From positions 1 through 64,000 of the forward strand of contig CAYPWF010000002.1 in assembly GCA_964414345.1 (NCBI GenBank): 64,000 bases of DNA, in the 5' to 3' direction. Positions 56,523-64,000 of the stretch are shown here, one piece after another. Origin of the DNA: Desulfocorpusculum sp964414345. Its GTDB lineage: Bacteria; Desulfobacterota; Desulfocorpusculales; Desulfocorpusculum. Position 1 is the first letter of the stretch, and each line of letters opens with the position of its first letter. The position numbers and the translations under genes were made by a program. The notes under the pieces are model-generated. The model was not told where the DNA came from. It did no database searches and was given only the letters and a program-made list of their open reading frames with translations.

Positions 56523-58748
56523 TCATAGCCACTCCAGGGGTGCTTCTTCAGCCAGAAACCGCTTTTCCCCCACTCCTGGGAAGTGAACCAGCAGGCGGCT
56601 CCCTCCTCCCTCAACTCCTATGACCGTTCCCACCCCGAAAAGCCCATGTCTGACCCAGCGACCTACAAGAGAAGCGTTCCTCTCCAAAGCGGACCCGGAT
56701 CCCCCAAAGACCCCTGCGCTTTCCCCGAGCAACTCTTCAAGGGATTCTGAGGGGACCTCCAAAAGAAATCTTGACAAAGGCAAACTCCTGGGAGTTCCCC
56801 ACACCCTCCTGCTCCTTGCGCAGCAAAGATACAATTTTTGCCTGGCCCTTGTCATACCCACATAGCAGAGTCTTCTCTCCTCTTCCAGTTCTGCAGCGTC
56901 CTCCAGGGAAGACCTGTGGGGCAAAATCCCTTCCTCCAGGCCTATTAGGAATACCACGGGGAACTCCAGGCCCTTGGCCGAGTGCAGAGTCATCAGGGAG
57001 ACCTTTTCCTCTTGGGGATTGGACAGATCTAGGTCTGTAAAAAGAGCCACTCTTTCCAGGAATCCCACTGGATCCCCGCCTTGCTCCGCCTCGTATTCCA
57101 CTGCAATGTTTAAAAGCTCTTCCAGATTCTCTTCCCTCTGTGCTGCCATAGGGTCGGAGCTCTTTTTCAGTTCAAAGAGGTATCCGGTCTCATCCAGTAT
57201 GCCCCTTAGCCCGCTTGCAATTCCTTGCTCCTGCAATCTGTTCCTAAGGCTCTGCATAAGTCCCAGAAAATCCCTTAACTTCAGGCCTGTGGCCTTAGAA
57301 GACTTTTCTGCCGCAACTCCAAGGGCTTGGCTAAGTGGGATTTTTTCTTTTTCAGCCAGGGCCTCTGCTGCCTTCAAAGTCTTGGGGCCTATGCCCCTGC
57401 GTGGAACGTTAAGGATTCTTTTCCAGCTTAGGTCGTCGCTGGGGTAAACAAGGGCCCTGAGGTAAGCCAGCACATCTTTGACTTCCTTTCTCTCGTAGAA
57501 ACCCACAGACCCGTATATGGCAAAAGGGACCCGGGAGTCCAAAAACTCCTCTTCCAGCACACGGGATTGAGCGTGGGTGCGATAGAACACTGCAAATTCA
57601 CTTGCTCTGAAGCCTTCCCGCAGCATCATATGACGGATCTCATTGGCTACGAATTGAGCCTCCTCCCTGTCGTCCTGTGCCACATACACGGCCACCGGAT
57701 CCCCTGGGGCATTGGCGGTCCAGAGCTGCTTGCTGCGGCGCACTCTGTTTTGCTGTATGAGACCTGAGGCTGCCTGAATTATGTTACTTGTGGAGCGGTA
57801 GTTCTGCTCCAGGCGGATCACCTTCACCTCAGGGAAATCCCGGTCGAATTCCAAGATGTTTGTGGGATCCGCCCCCCTCCAGCTATAGATGGACTGGTCA
57901 TCGTCCCCCACCACGCAGATCTGTCTATGCCCTTCTGCCAAGGCTTTCACTATCCTGTACTGGATATGATTGGTGTCCTGGAACTCGTCCACAAGCAACT
58001 GGGTCCATCTCGTACGGTAAAACTCCAGGACCTGGGGGTGCTCCAGAAAGATGGTAAGCACCCAGAAAAGCAGATCGTCGAAATCCATGGCCTGGATGCG
58101 TCTCAGTTTTTCCTGGTAATGTTCATAGACTCCAGCTACTCTTCCCCTGAGATAATCCCCTCCCCAAGAGGAACGGTATTGCCCGGGAGACAAGAAAGCC
58201 TGTTTGGCGTTGCTCACATGCTGCAGGAGCAACCCCACAGGAAACCTCTCGGTATCCAAGTTCAGTTCCCGGCAACACTCTTTGGCCAGCGCCTGTTGAT
58301 CTGCCTGGTCCAGGATGGAGAACTCCCTGGGGTAGCCCACAAGATGGGCATGACCTCTCAGGATCCTGGCGCAAACAGAGTGAAAAGTGCTCACCCAAAG
58401 CTCGGGCTCGTTTCTTCCCAGAAGTCCCCAGACCCTTTCCCTCATCTCCCGGGCCGCCTTGTTGGTGAAGGTCATTGCAAGGATATTCCAGGGTCTCACC
58501 TCCTCTGTGGCCAGCAAATGGGCAATGCGGTATGTGACCACCCTTGTCTTGCCGCTTCCGGCTCCGGCCAAAACCAAAAGAGGCCCTCCTCGGTACTGCA
58601 CAGCCTCCCTCTGGGAGGGGTTAAGGTCTTTTAGCAGGGCTTGGACGGAGAGGCGCGGCTTGCTCGGTGCAGACAAAGCTCTAGGCTCAGGGGTTTCTTG
58701 GGGCCTGGAAAGAGCCTTGGATTCAGGGATTTTTGCGGGTTTATCCAT
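56523..58748 (-). CDS. UvrD/PcrA-type DNA helicase
   Basis: Superfamily 1A 3'-5' helicase of 741 aa acting in excision repair and in clearing recombination intermediates. Motifs in order: QREAVQYRGGPLLVLAGAGSGKT (Q motif and Walker A 61-68), TNKAAREMRERV, VDEFQDTNHIQY (Walker B), VVGDDDQSIYSWRGAD, RLEQNYRSTSNI, and SLMTLHSAKGLEFPVVFL near 560. The start at ATG 58748 has AAAGG seven bases upstream; a TTG at 58790 would add 14 residues. It overlaps nothing and follows glmS by 50 bp in the same direction. Confidence 0.94.
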   Translation of the reverse strand: MDKPAKIPESKALSRPQETPEPRALSAPSKPRLSVQALLKDLNPSQREAVQYRGGPLLVLAGAGSGKTRVVTYRIAHLLATEEVRPWNILAMTFTNKAAREMRERVWGLLGRNEPELWVSTFHSVCARILRGHAHLVGYPREFSILDQADQQALAKECCRELNLDTERFPVGLLLQHVSNAKQAFLSPGQYRSSWGGDYLRGRVAGVYEHYQEKLRRIQAMDFDDLLFWVLTIFLEHPQVLEFYRTRWTQLLVDEFQDTNHIQYRIVKALAEGHRQICVVGDDDQSIYSWRGADPTNILEFDRDFPEVKVIRLEQNYRSTSNIIQAASGLIQQNRVRRSKQLWTANAPGDPVAVYVAQDDREEAQFVANEIRHMMLREGFRASEFAVFYRTHAQSRVLEEEFLDSRVPFAIYGSVGFYERKEVKDVLAYLRALVYPSDDLSWKRILNVPRRGIGPKTLKAAEALAEKEKIPLSQALGVAAEKSSKATGLKLRDFLGLMQSLRNRLQEQGIASGLRGILDETGYLFELKKSSDPMAAQREENLEELLNIAVEYEAEQGGDPVGFLERVALFTDLDLSNPQEEKVSLMTLHSAKGLEFPVVFLIGLEEGILPHRSSLEDAAELEEERRLCYVGMTRARQKLYLCCARSRRVWGTPRSLPLSRFLLEVPSESLEELLGESAGVFGGSGSALERNASLVGRWVRHGLFGVGTVIGVEGGGSRLLVHFPGVGEKRFLAEEAPLEWL

Positions 58749-58798
58749 TGGGAGACCTTTGGGCGGGCTTCCATTGAAAGCCCTTTCCAATTTCGGGA

Positions 58799-60625
58799 TT
58801 ACTCCACCGTTACACTTTTGGCCAGGTTTCTGGGCTGGTCCACATCCGTGCCCTTGAGCACAGCCACGTGATATGCCAAAAGCTGGAGGGGTATGGTCAG
58901 AAGAATAGGAGTCAAATACTGGTTGCTTTCAGGGACCTGGATCACCTCGCTCACTCGGTTTTCCATTTCCTGCACAGGCATGGAGGTAACTGCTATCACC
59001 ATTCCCTTTCTGGCCCTCACCTCCTCTATGTTTCCCAGCATCTTCTCATAAGTCTTGTCTCGACTAAGCAGCACCACAACAGGCAGGAACTCGTCTATGA
59101 GAGCTATGGGTCCGTGTTTCATCTCCCCGGCCGGGTAACCTTCTGCGTGCACATAGGAGATCTCCTTGAGCTTCAAAGCCCCCTCCAGTGCCACCGGGTA
59201 GTTGATCCCCCTTCCAAGATAAAGGAAATCTGTGGCGTTCATGAAACGCCGGGCAACCTCCTGGATCCTTTCATCCGACTCCAACACCCTCTCAGCAAGC
59301 CCGGGCAGCCGGATCAGATCCTCCAGTAGAGCTCTCACCTCCTCTGGCTTAAGATATCCCCTTGCCACAGCCAACTCCAAGGCCAGCAGGTAAAGCACTA
59401 CAAGCTGGGTTGTAAAGGCTTTGGTGGAAGCCACTCCTATTTCAGGACCAGCCTGGGTGTAAGCCACTGCCTCTGAAACCCTCACCAAGGAAGATCCCAC
59501 CACATTGCACACGGCCAGGGTTCTGGCTCCTTTTGCTGCAGCAGCCTTTAGGGCGGCCAATGTGTCGGCCGTCTCTCCGGATTGGCTGATGGCCACAACC
59601 AGGGTTTTCTTATTAACCAAAGGATCCCGGAAGCGAAACTCCGAGGCCAACTCCACCTCCACTGGAATTCTGGCCAAGGCCTCTATCATGAACCTACCCA
59701 CCAAACCGGCATGATAAGAGGTCCCGCAAGCCACCATAACCACCCTGTCCACTCGGGCCAAAACCTCTTTGGGCAAGGCCTGTTTCCCGAGGTCTACGTC
59801 GCCCCGCTCAGGGAACACCCTCCCCCTGAAACTGTCCACAATGGCCCTAGGCTGTTCAAAAATTTCCTTCAGCATGAAATGGCGGTAGCCCCCCTTTTCC
59901 GCCATCACCGGACTCCAATGTATCTGTTGAATGGATTTTTCTACAGGGCTTCCGTCCAAAAGCTGAACTCTTGCCTCACCCCTGTCCAGGACAGCCATCT
60001 CCCCATCCTCCAGGAAGATCATTCTCCTGGTATGGTGCAATATGGCCGGTATGTCAGAAGCCACGAAATTCTCTCCTTCTCCCAAACCTATTACCAGGGG
60101 ACTTTCCTTACGTGCGGCCACTATCCGCTCTGGCTCTTGTCGCCAAAGCACAACCAGTCCATAGGAACCCTTTAGCCTCAAAAGCGACTTCCTCACAGCC
60201 TCCTCGAATCCCATCCCCTCCGAAAGAGCCCCTCTTATGAGGTGGCATATCACCTCTGTGTCTGTCTCCGATCTGAAAACACAACCCTCAGCCAGCAGCT
60301 CCTCCTTGAGGGACAGGTAGTTCTCTATGATCCCGTTGTGAACCACCACCACACCGTCCGCCTCGTGTGGATGGGCGTTTTCCTCTGTTGGACTCCCGTG
60401 AGTGGCCCACCTGGTGTGGCCTACGCCCACTGTGCCGCTTAGAGGCTCGCCTATACTGGCCTCAAGAGCGCTCAACTTCCCCACTGCCCTTTCTATTCTG
60501 AGAGCCGGGCCGTCCAGAACTGCTATGCCGCTGGAGTCATAACCCCTGTACTCCAGTCTCTTGAGCCCCTCCAGTATTATCTCCTGGGCGGGTCTGGATC
60601 CCACGTAGCCTATTATGCCGCACAT
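58799..60625 (-). CDS. glmS: Glutamine-fructose-6-phosphate aminotransferase
   Basis: Enzyme of 608 aa, nearly the E. coli length, making glucosamine 6-phosphate for peptidoglycan and lipid A. The N-terminal glutaminase starts with MCGIIGYVG (nucleophile Cys2), has THGSPTEENAHPHEADG and VVHNGIIENYL; the two SIS domains have VACGTSYHAGLVG, ISQSGETADTLAAL and the C-terminal LAKSVTVE. The ATG lies 2 bp after the glmU stop, so a glmS ribozyme has no place here. Confidence 0.97.
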   Translation of the reverse strand: MCGIIGYVGSRPAQEIILEGLKRLEYRGYDSSGIAVLDGPALRIERAVGKLSALEASIGEPLSGTVGVGHTRWATHGSPTEENAHPHEADGVVVVHNGIIENYLSLKEELLAEGCVFRSETDTEVICHLIRGALSEGMGFEEAVRKSLLRLKGSYGLVVLWRQEPERIVAARKESPLVIGLGEGENFVASDIPAILHHTRRMIFLEDGEMAVLDRGEARVQLLDGSPVEKSIQQIHWSPVMAEKGGYRHFMLKEIFEQPRAIVDSFRGRVFPERGDVDLGKQALPKEVLARVDRVVMVACGTSYHAGLVGRFMIEALARIPVEVELASEFRFRDPLVNKKTLVVAISQSGETADTLAALKAAAAKGARTLAVCNVVGSSLVRVSEAVAYTQAGPEIGVASTKAFTTQLVVLYLLALELAVARGYLKPEEVRALLEDLIRLPGLAERVLESDERIQEVARRFMNATDFLYLGRGINYPVALEGALKLKEISYVHAEGYPAGEMKHGPIALIDEFLPVVVLLSRDKTYEKMLGNIEEVRARKGMVIAVTSMPVQEMENRVSEVIQVPESNQYLTPILLTIPLQLLAYHVAVLKGTDVDQPRNLAKSVTVE

Positions 60626-60627
60626 TT

Positions 60628-62004
60628 CTATGGCTTCCTTTTTTTCTTGCCTTGGGCTCTGCCGGGAAGATTCACTTGTCTGGCCCTGGCCAAGGCCAAG
60701 GCTCCGGCAGGAACGTCTTCGGTTATGGTGGAGCCGGCTCCCAGCACAGCCCCATCTCCAACACTCACCGGGGCTACAAGCTGGGTGTCACTCCCCACAA
60801 AGACCCGGTTCCCGATGATGGTCTTGTGTTTGGCCTTCCCATCATAGTTGCAGGTTATGGTGCCGGCCCCTATGTTCACCTCTTCCCCGATTTCTGCATC
60901 CCCGAGATAACTCAGGTGAGAGGCCTTGCTCCTTCTGCCCAGTTTGGAGTTCTTTATTTCCACAAAGTTCCCCACACGGGCCTCAGGACCCAGCTCGGCT
61001 CCAGGCCGAAGGTGGGAAAAAGGCCCCACCACAGCTCCGGCACATATGCAACTCCGGCTGATCACGCAATGAGGCCTTATGAGCACTCCGTCCCCTATGA
61101 CCGAATCCTCTATGAAAGAACCGGTCCCTATGCGGCAGCCTTCACCCACAACAGTGCGGCCTTGCAGCAATACCTGAGGCTCTATAAGGGTGTCCCTCCC
61201 AAGTCTTACCTCTGCACCAATGAAGACCGATTCAGGATCCAAGAGGGTGACACCTTCCAGCATCCAGTGAAGGCGGAGTCTCTGCTGCAAAACCCGTTCT
61301 GCTTTGGCCAGATCAGCCCGGTCGTTCACCCCAAGGAGTTCCTCCTCAGAGCATGCCTTGTAACCCAGGACCCCCTGCTCCGAGAGCACCTGCACCACAT
61401 CTGTGAGATAGTACTCAGCCTGGGCGTTCTCACAGCGCAAAGAATCCAGAGCCTGGAACAAACTCTCGGCCCTGGCGCAGTAAGTCCCGGAGTTCACCTC
61501 CCGGATCTCCCTTTCTTGGGCAGAGGCGTCCTTTTCCTCAACTATTCTAAGGAGCTGCCCCTGTTCGCCTCTGACCACCCTCCCGTAACCCGAGGGGTCT
61601 TGCATCTCCCCAACAAGCACTGTGAGAGCAGCCCCTTTCTCTGTGTGGAACCTGATCAGCCCCTCCAGTGTCTGGTGTGTCAAAAGGGGCATGTCCCCGC
61701 ACATTATGAGGAGGTCCCCTTTGTGGCCTTTGAGGGTTTCCCTGGCAAAAAAGAGGGCATGTCCTGTTCCCAACTGGGGTTCCTGCAGGACGATTTCCAG
61801 ATCCTGCCCTTCCAAATAATCCCTCACCGCCTGGGCTTGATGGCCCAGGACCAGTACCACAGGCTTGGCCTCAAGTCTCCGGGCAAGTTCGATGGGGTAA
61901 TGAATCATGGGACGGCCGGCAAGCGTATGGAGCACCTTGGGAAGCCTGGATTTCATTCTGGTGCCTTTGCCTGCCGCCAAGATCACCGCTGCCAAGTCAC
62001 TCAA
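60628..62004 (-). CDS. glmU: Bifunctional N-acetylglucosamine-1-phosphate uridyltransferase/acetyltransferase
   Basis: Enzyme of 458 aa that acetylates glucosamine 1-phosphate and joins it to UTP, giving UDP-GlcNAc. The N-terminal nucleotidyltransferase has LAAVILAAGKGTRMKSRLPK, IMCGDMPLLT and EVNSGTYCA; the C-terminal left-handed helix has repeated hexapeptides and RPGAELGPEARVGNFVEIK, and TCNYDGKAKHKTIIG. The start is set at a TTG (62004) with GAGGAAA before it, since this gives the E. coli length (456); another TTG at 62067 would start almost at the mapped promoter. It forms an operon with glmS. Confidence 0.95.
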   Translation of the reverse strand: MSDLAAVILAAGKGTRMKSRLPKVLHTLAGRPMIHYPIELARRLEAKPVVLVLGHQAQAVRDYLEGQDLEIVLQEPQLGTGHALFFARETLKGHKGDLLIMCGDMPLLTHQTLEGLIRFHTEKGAALTVLVGEMQDPSGYGRVVRGEQGQLLRIVEEKDASAQEREIREVNSGTYCARAESLFQALDSLRCENAQAEYYLTDVVQVLSEQGVLGYKACSEEELLGVNDRADLAKAERVLQQRLRLHWMLEGVTLLDPESVFIGAEVRLGRDTLIEPQVLLQGRTVVGEGCRIGTGSFIEDSVIGDGVLIRPHCVISRSCICAGAVVGPFSHLRPGAELGPEARVGNFVEIKNSKLGRRSKASHLSYLGDAEIGEEVNIGAGTITCNYDGKAKHKTIIGNRVFVGSDTQLVAPVSVGDGAVLGAGSTITEDVPAGALALARARQVNLPGRAQGKKKRKP

Positions 62005-62078
62005 ATTTCCTCTCCCCCTCTTCAGCCCAAGGACTCGCCCAAAACCGCTCAAACAAGCCAAGCTCAAGTTCTATTGAG

Positions 62079-62106
62079 CATATAACGGCCATTTGCAAGG
62101 GGTCAA
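62079..62106 (-). promoter_or_regulatory. Promoter candidate of glmU-glmS-uvrD
   Basis: On the minus strand TTGACC (62106-62101) and TATATG (62084-62079) are 16 bp apart. Transcription would begin near 62072, 68 nt before the TTG at 62004. Confidence 0.55.
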
Positions 62107-62230
62107 GGCGGCATAGAAGGAGCCCCCAACTGTTAAGTAAAGCAATGGTTGCGCCATGATAAGCAAAGATCTATGGGAGGGATCTTCTTTTGAGAGACAG
62201 CCCCTTGGGAGCCGTAACTTAAGAGGACAC

Positions 62231-62259
62231 TTGCAAGGGTCTTGGGGCCTTGGTATAAA
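62231..62259 (+). promoter_or_regulatory. Promoter of the GspE/PilB-like gene
   Basis: TTGCAA at 62231-62236 and TATAAA at 62254-62259 are exactly 17 bp apart, a near-consensus sigma70-type promoter. Transcription would start near 62266, 35 nt before the ATG at 62301. It is divergent from the glmU promoter. Confidence 0.65.
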
Positions 62260-62300
62260 CCCTTCCAAAGAATCATCCTCCTTTGAAAGGGGTGGCTTTC

Positions 62301-63992
62301 ATGCCTGAACCAGCGGTCCCTCCGAAAAGGCTGGGAGAGAGGCTTGTGGATCAGGGGCTTATAACCCCGGAGCAGCTTCGTATTGCCTTGGAACTCCAGA
62401 AAAGGACCAGCCGCCTGCTGGGAGAAATCCTCTTGGATATGGGCTTTGTGGAGGAGTCGGCTGTCTCCTCCTTGTTCTCCCGGGACATGGGGGCTACTTA
62501 CATGACCTCTCTGGAGGGGGTCTCGGTGGATCCAGAGGCCCTGCGCCTTGTGCCCAAGAGCTGGGCTTCAGATCACAAGGTGCTTCCCTTGTCCTTGGAG
62601 GATAACGAGATCACCGTGGCCATAGCAGATCCTTTCGATGTTGTGGCTGTTGACGAGCTACGAAGGCTGACAGGCAAGAGGGTGCGCACGGTAGGGGCCG
62701 GAGAGACGGACATTCTGCGGGCCATAGAGTTTTGGTACGCAGGGGATCTGGAGACCGTCAGTGAGATTCTGCGCCAGGCAGTGGAGGTGGTGTGGGGAGG
62801 GGGCGGGGTCTTGGGGCCAGAAGAGGCTCCCCTCGTCCGGCTGGTCAACCACATGATCACTATGGCAGTCAAGGATTCTGCCACGGATATCCATATTGAG
62901 CCAGAGCGCAACGCAGTCCTGGTGAGATTCAGGGTGGACGGAATTCTGAGGGTGTGGGAGATCCTGCCCAAGGAGCTGGAAAGGCCAATGGTCTCCAGGT
63001 TCAAGGTGATGGCCAACCTGGACATCTCCGAGAGCCGTCTTCCACAGGACGGAAGGGCGGAGTTCCGCTTTGGGAGCAGAGTGCTGGACATGCGTGTCTC
63101 TGTTTATCCTACCTCCCAGGGCGAAAACGTGGTGGCAAGGCTTCTAGACAGGAGCAAACTGGTCACCAGGATAGACGAGCTGGGTTTTGACCAAGATTTC
63201 CGGGCAATCTTCCGCAGAATGCTCAAGCGTCACCAAGGCATCATATTGGTTACGGGGCCTACAGGCTCAGGCAAGACAACCACCTTGTACGCCTCCCTCT
63301 TGGAGATCACCTCACCCCAGATCAACGTTATGACCATAGAAGACCCCATCGAGTATGATCTTCCCTTCATAAGGCAGAGCCAGATCAACCCCAGGGCTCA
63401 GTTCACCTTTGCCAAGGGTTTGCGCTCCATTCTGAGACAGGACCCTGATGTGATCCTGGTAGGGGAAATCAGGGACCAGGAGACTCTCGAGATCTCAATG
63501 CAGGCGGCCCTCACAGGCCATCTTGTCTTGTCAACCCTTCACACCAACTCAGCCCTGGGAGCCATCCCTAGATTGATCCACATGGGAGCCCCCCCACACA
63601 TCTTGGCCTCTTCTCTCATAGGGGTGGTCTCCCAGCGTTTACTGCGTCGTGTCTGCCCGGAGTGCGCTTATTACCAGGAGGCGACCCCCCAGGAGTTGGA
63701 TTTTTTAGCCGCAGAGGCCCCTGAACTGCTTCAAGGAGAAACAGGAGTGCTCAAGCTGCCAAGGGAAAAGGGATGCGACCATTGCAGAGGGGACGGTTAC
63801 ATTGGCCGTTTTGCCGTAGGCGAGATAGTAGAGCTGGATCGTGCTTTGCAACAGATGATCCATGCTCGAGCCACAGAGGAGTCCATGACGCAGTCTTTAA
63901 AGGAGCGCGGATATAGAACCATTTTGCAGGACGCCCTCAAGAGGGTGGTGCAGGGACGTACAACCCTGGGAGAGGTAAGCCGGGTGCTCTGA
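62301..63992 (+). CDS. GspE/PilB-family secretion or pilus assembly ATPase
   Basis: Cytoplasmic hexameric motor ATPase of 563 aa for type II secretion or type IV pili. The N-terminal domain (LGERLVDQGLITPEQLRIAL) is of the GspE_N/MshEN type; the motor has DSATDIHIEPE, Walker A GPTGSGKTTTLYASL (about 318-332), the Asp box TIEDPIEYDL, Walker B DPDVILVGEIRDQET and the His box LVLSTLHTNSALG; VCPEC and GCDHC form a zinc site. GspE and PilB cannot be separated by motifs alone. AGGGG precedes the ATG at 62301. Right after the stop an ATG at 63994 may open the next gene (GspF/PilC-like), cut by the window edge. Confidence 0.9.
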   Translation: MPEPAVPPKRLGERLVDQGLITPEQLRIALELQKRTSRLLGEILLDMGFVEESAVSSLFSRDMGATYMTSLEGVSVDPEALRLVPKSWASDHKVLPLSLEDNEITVAIADPFDVVAVDELRRLTGKRVRTVGAGETDILRAIEFWYAGDLETVSEILRQAVEVVWGGGGVLGPEEAPLVRLVNHMITMAVKDSATDIHIEPERNAVLVRFRVDGILRVWEILPKELERPMVSRFKVMANLDISESRLPQDGRAEFRFGSRVLDMRVSVYPTSQGENVVARLLDRSKLVTRIDELGFDQDFRAIFRRMLKRHQGIILVTGPTGSGKTTTLYASLLEITSPQINVMTIEDPIEYDLPFIRQSQINPRAQFTFAKGLRSILRQDPDVILVGEIRDQETLEISMQAALTGHLVLSTLHTNSALGAIPRLIHMGAPPHILASSLIGVVSQRLLRRVCPECAYYQEATPQELDFLAAEAPELLQGETGVLKLPREKGCDHCRGDGYIGRFAVGEIVELDRALQQMIHARATEESMTQSLKERGYRTILQDALKRVVQGRTTLGEVSRVL

Positions 63993-64000
63993 GATGACCT

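Noticed and set aside
60600..60630. glmS ribozyme before glmS
   Set aside because: Only 2 bp separate glmU and glmS, leaving no room for the ribozyme.
60652..62085. 477-codon open frame on the plus strand
   Set aside because: It is the antisense of glmU, an unmistakable enzyme gene on the other strand. Such long antisense frames are common in GC-rich coding DNA; the translated sequence has no domain-like pattern.
1..64000. CRISPR array, integrase, prophage or plasmid genes
   Set aside because: No regularly spaced direct repeats with unique spacers, no transposase, integrase, phage or replication-initiation protein was recognised. The tRNA-Leu gene shows no duplicated 3' end that would mark an integration site.
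63994..64000. Start of a GspF/PilC-like gene
   Set aside because: An ATG follows the ATPase stop by one base, but only seven bases are visible, too few to call.

Overview
The window looks like chromosomal DNA of an anaerobic, moderately GC-rich Gram-negative bacterium, most likely a member of the Desulfobacterota (old Deltaproteobacteria). Reasons: enzymes of oxygen-independent aromatic-CoA metabolism (a 4-hydroxybenzoyl-CoA reductase-like molybdoenzyme and a four-gene ATP-dependent benzoyl-CoA reductase/2-hydroxyacyl-CoA dehydratase-like set), many acyl-CoA genes, a DUF6178-type protein, heptose/outer-membrane genes and a type IV pilus/type II secretion ATPase. Assignment is by recognition of protein families only; no search was run.

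Layout. 1-6.1 kb: a leftward liv-type ABC transporter operon (livH-M-G-F) ending in an acyl-CoA dehydrogenase, then a class III CoA-transferase. 6.2-10.1 kb: rightward three-subunit xanthine-oxidase-family enzyme (hcrBCA-like) behind a good sigma70-type promoter whose -10 lies in a palindromic operator. 10.4-15 kb: leftward class III aminotransferase, saccharopine-dehydrogenase-like protein, HpcH/HpaI aldolase and hydroxypyruvate isomerase. 15.2-19.7 kb: MoxR/CoxE-type pair, acyl-CoA dehydrogenase, sirtuin. 19.8-28 kb: membrane flippase-like protein, ribF, tRNA-Leu(CAG), ClC chloride channel, two lipid-linked-sugar type glycosyltransferases (one frameshifted), MFS transporter. 28.3-37.4 kb: DUF6178 protein, enoyl-CoA hydratase, BKACE enzyme and a complete biotin-dependent acyl-CoA carboxylase split over two carboxyltransferase paralogues, a biotin carrier and a biotin carboxylase. 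37.6-43.9 kb: metallo-beta-lactamase hydrolase, an unknown protein, and the benzoyl-CoA-reductase-like genes (two catalytic, two activase) facing each other. 44-64 kb: housekeeping genes: FmdB, PilZ protein, gmhA, two CorC/HlyC proteins, lon, grpE-dnaK, a PLD protein, uvrD/pcrA, glmS, glmU and a GspE/PilB ATPase.

How it fits together: uptake of an organic or amino acid (liv system), activation by CoA transfer, removal of a ring hydroxyl, ATP-driven ring reduction, and carboxylation or beta-oxidation of acyl-CoAs is a coherent reading, but the true substrates cannot be fixed from sequence.

The most unusual non-coding content is (i) a family of about 200-bp intergenic elements with 16-bp inverted ends, at least seven copies, several of which supply the stop codons of their neighbours; (ii) an imperfect palindrome of roughly 220 to 380 bp between lon and the CorC genes that could encode a 6S-like long hairpin RNA; (iii) two tandem 25-bp palindromes upstream of lon; (iv) a leftward intrinsic terminator placed right behind dnaK. 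The most unusual protein signals are complementary changes in the oxyanion-hole motifs of the two carboxyltransferases, a Glu-to-Gln change at the ClC gating position and a Met at the expected catalytic Glu of the molybdoenzyme.
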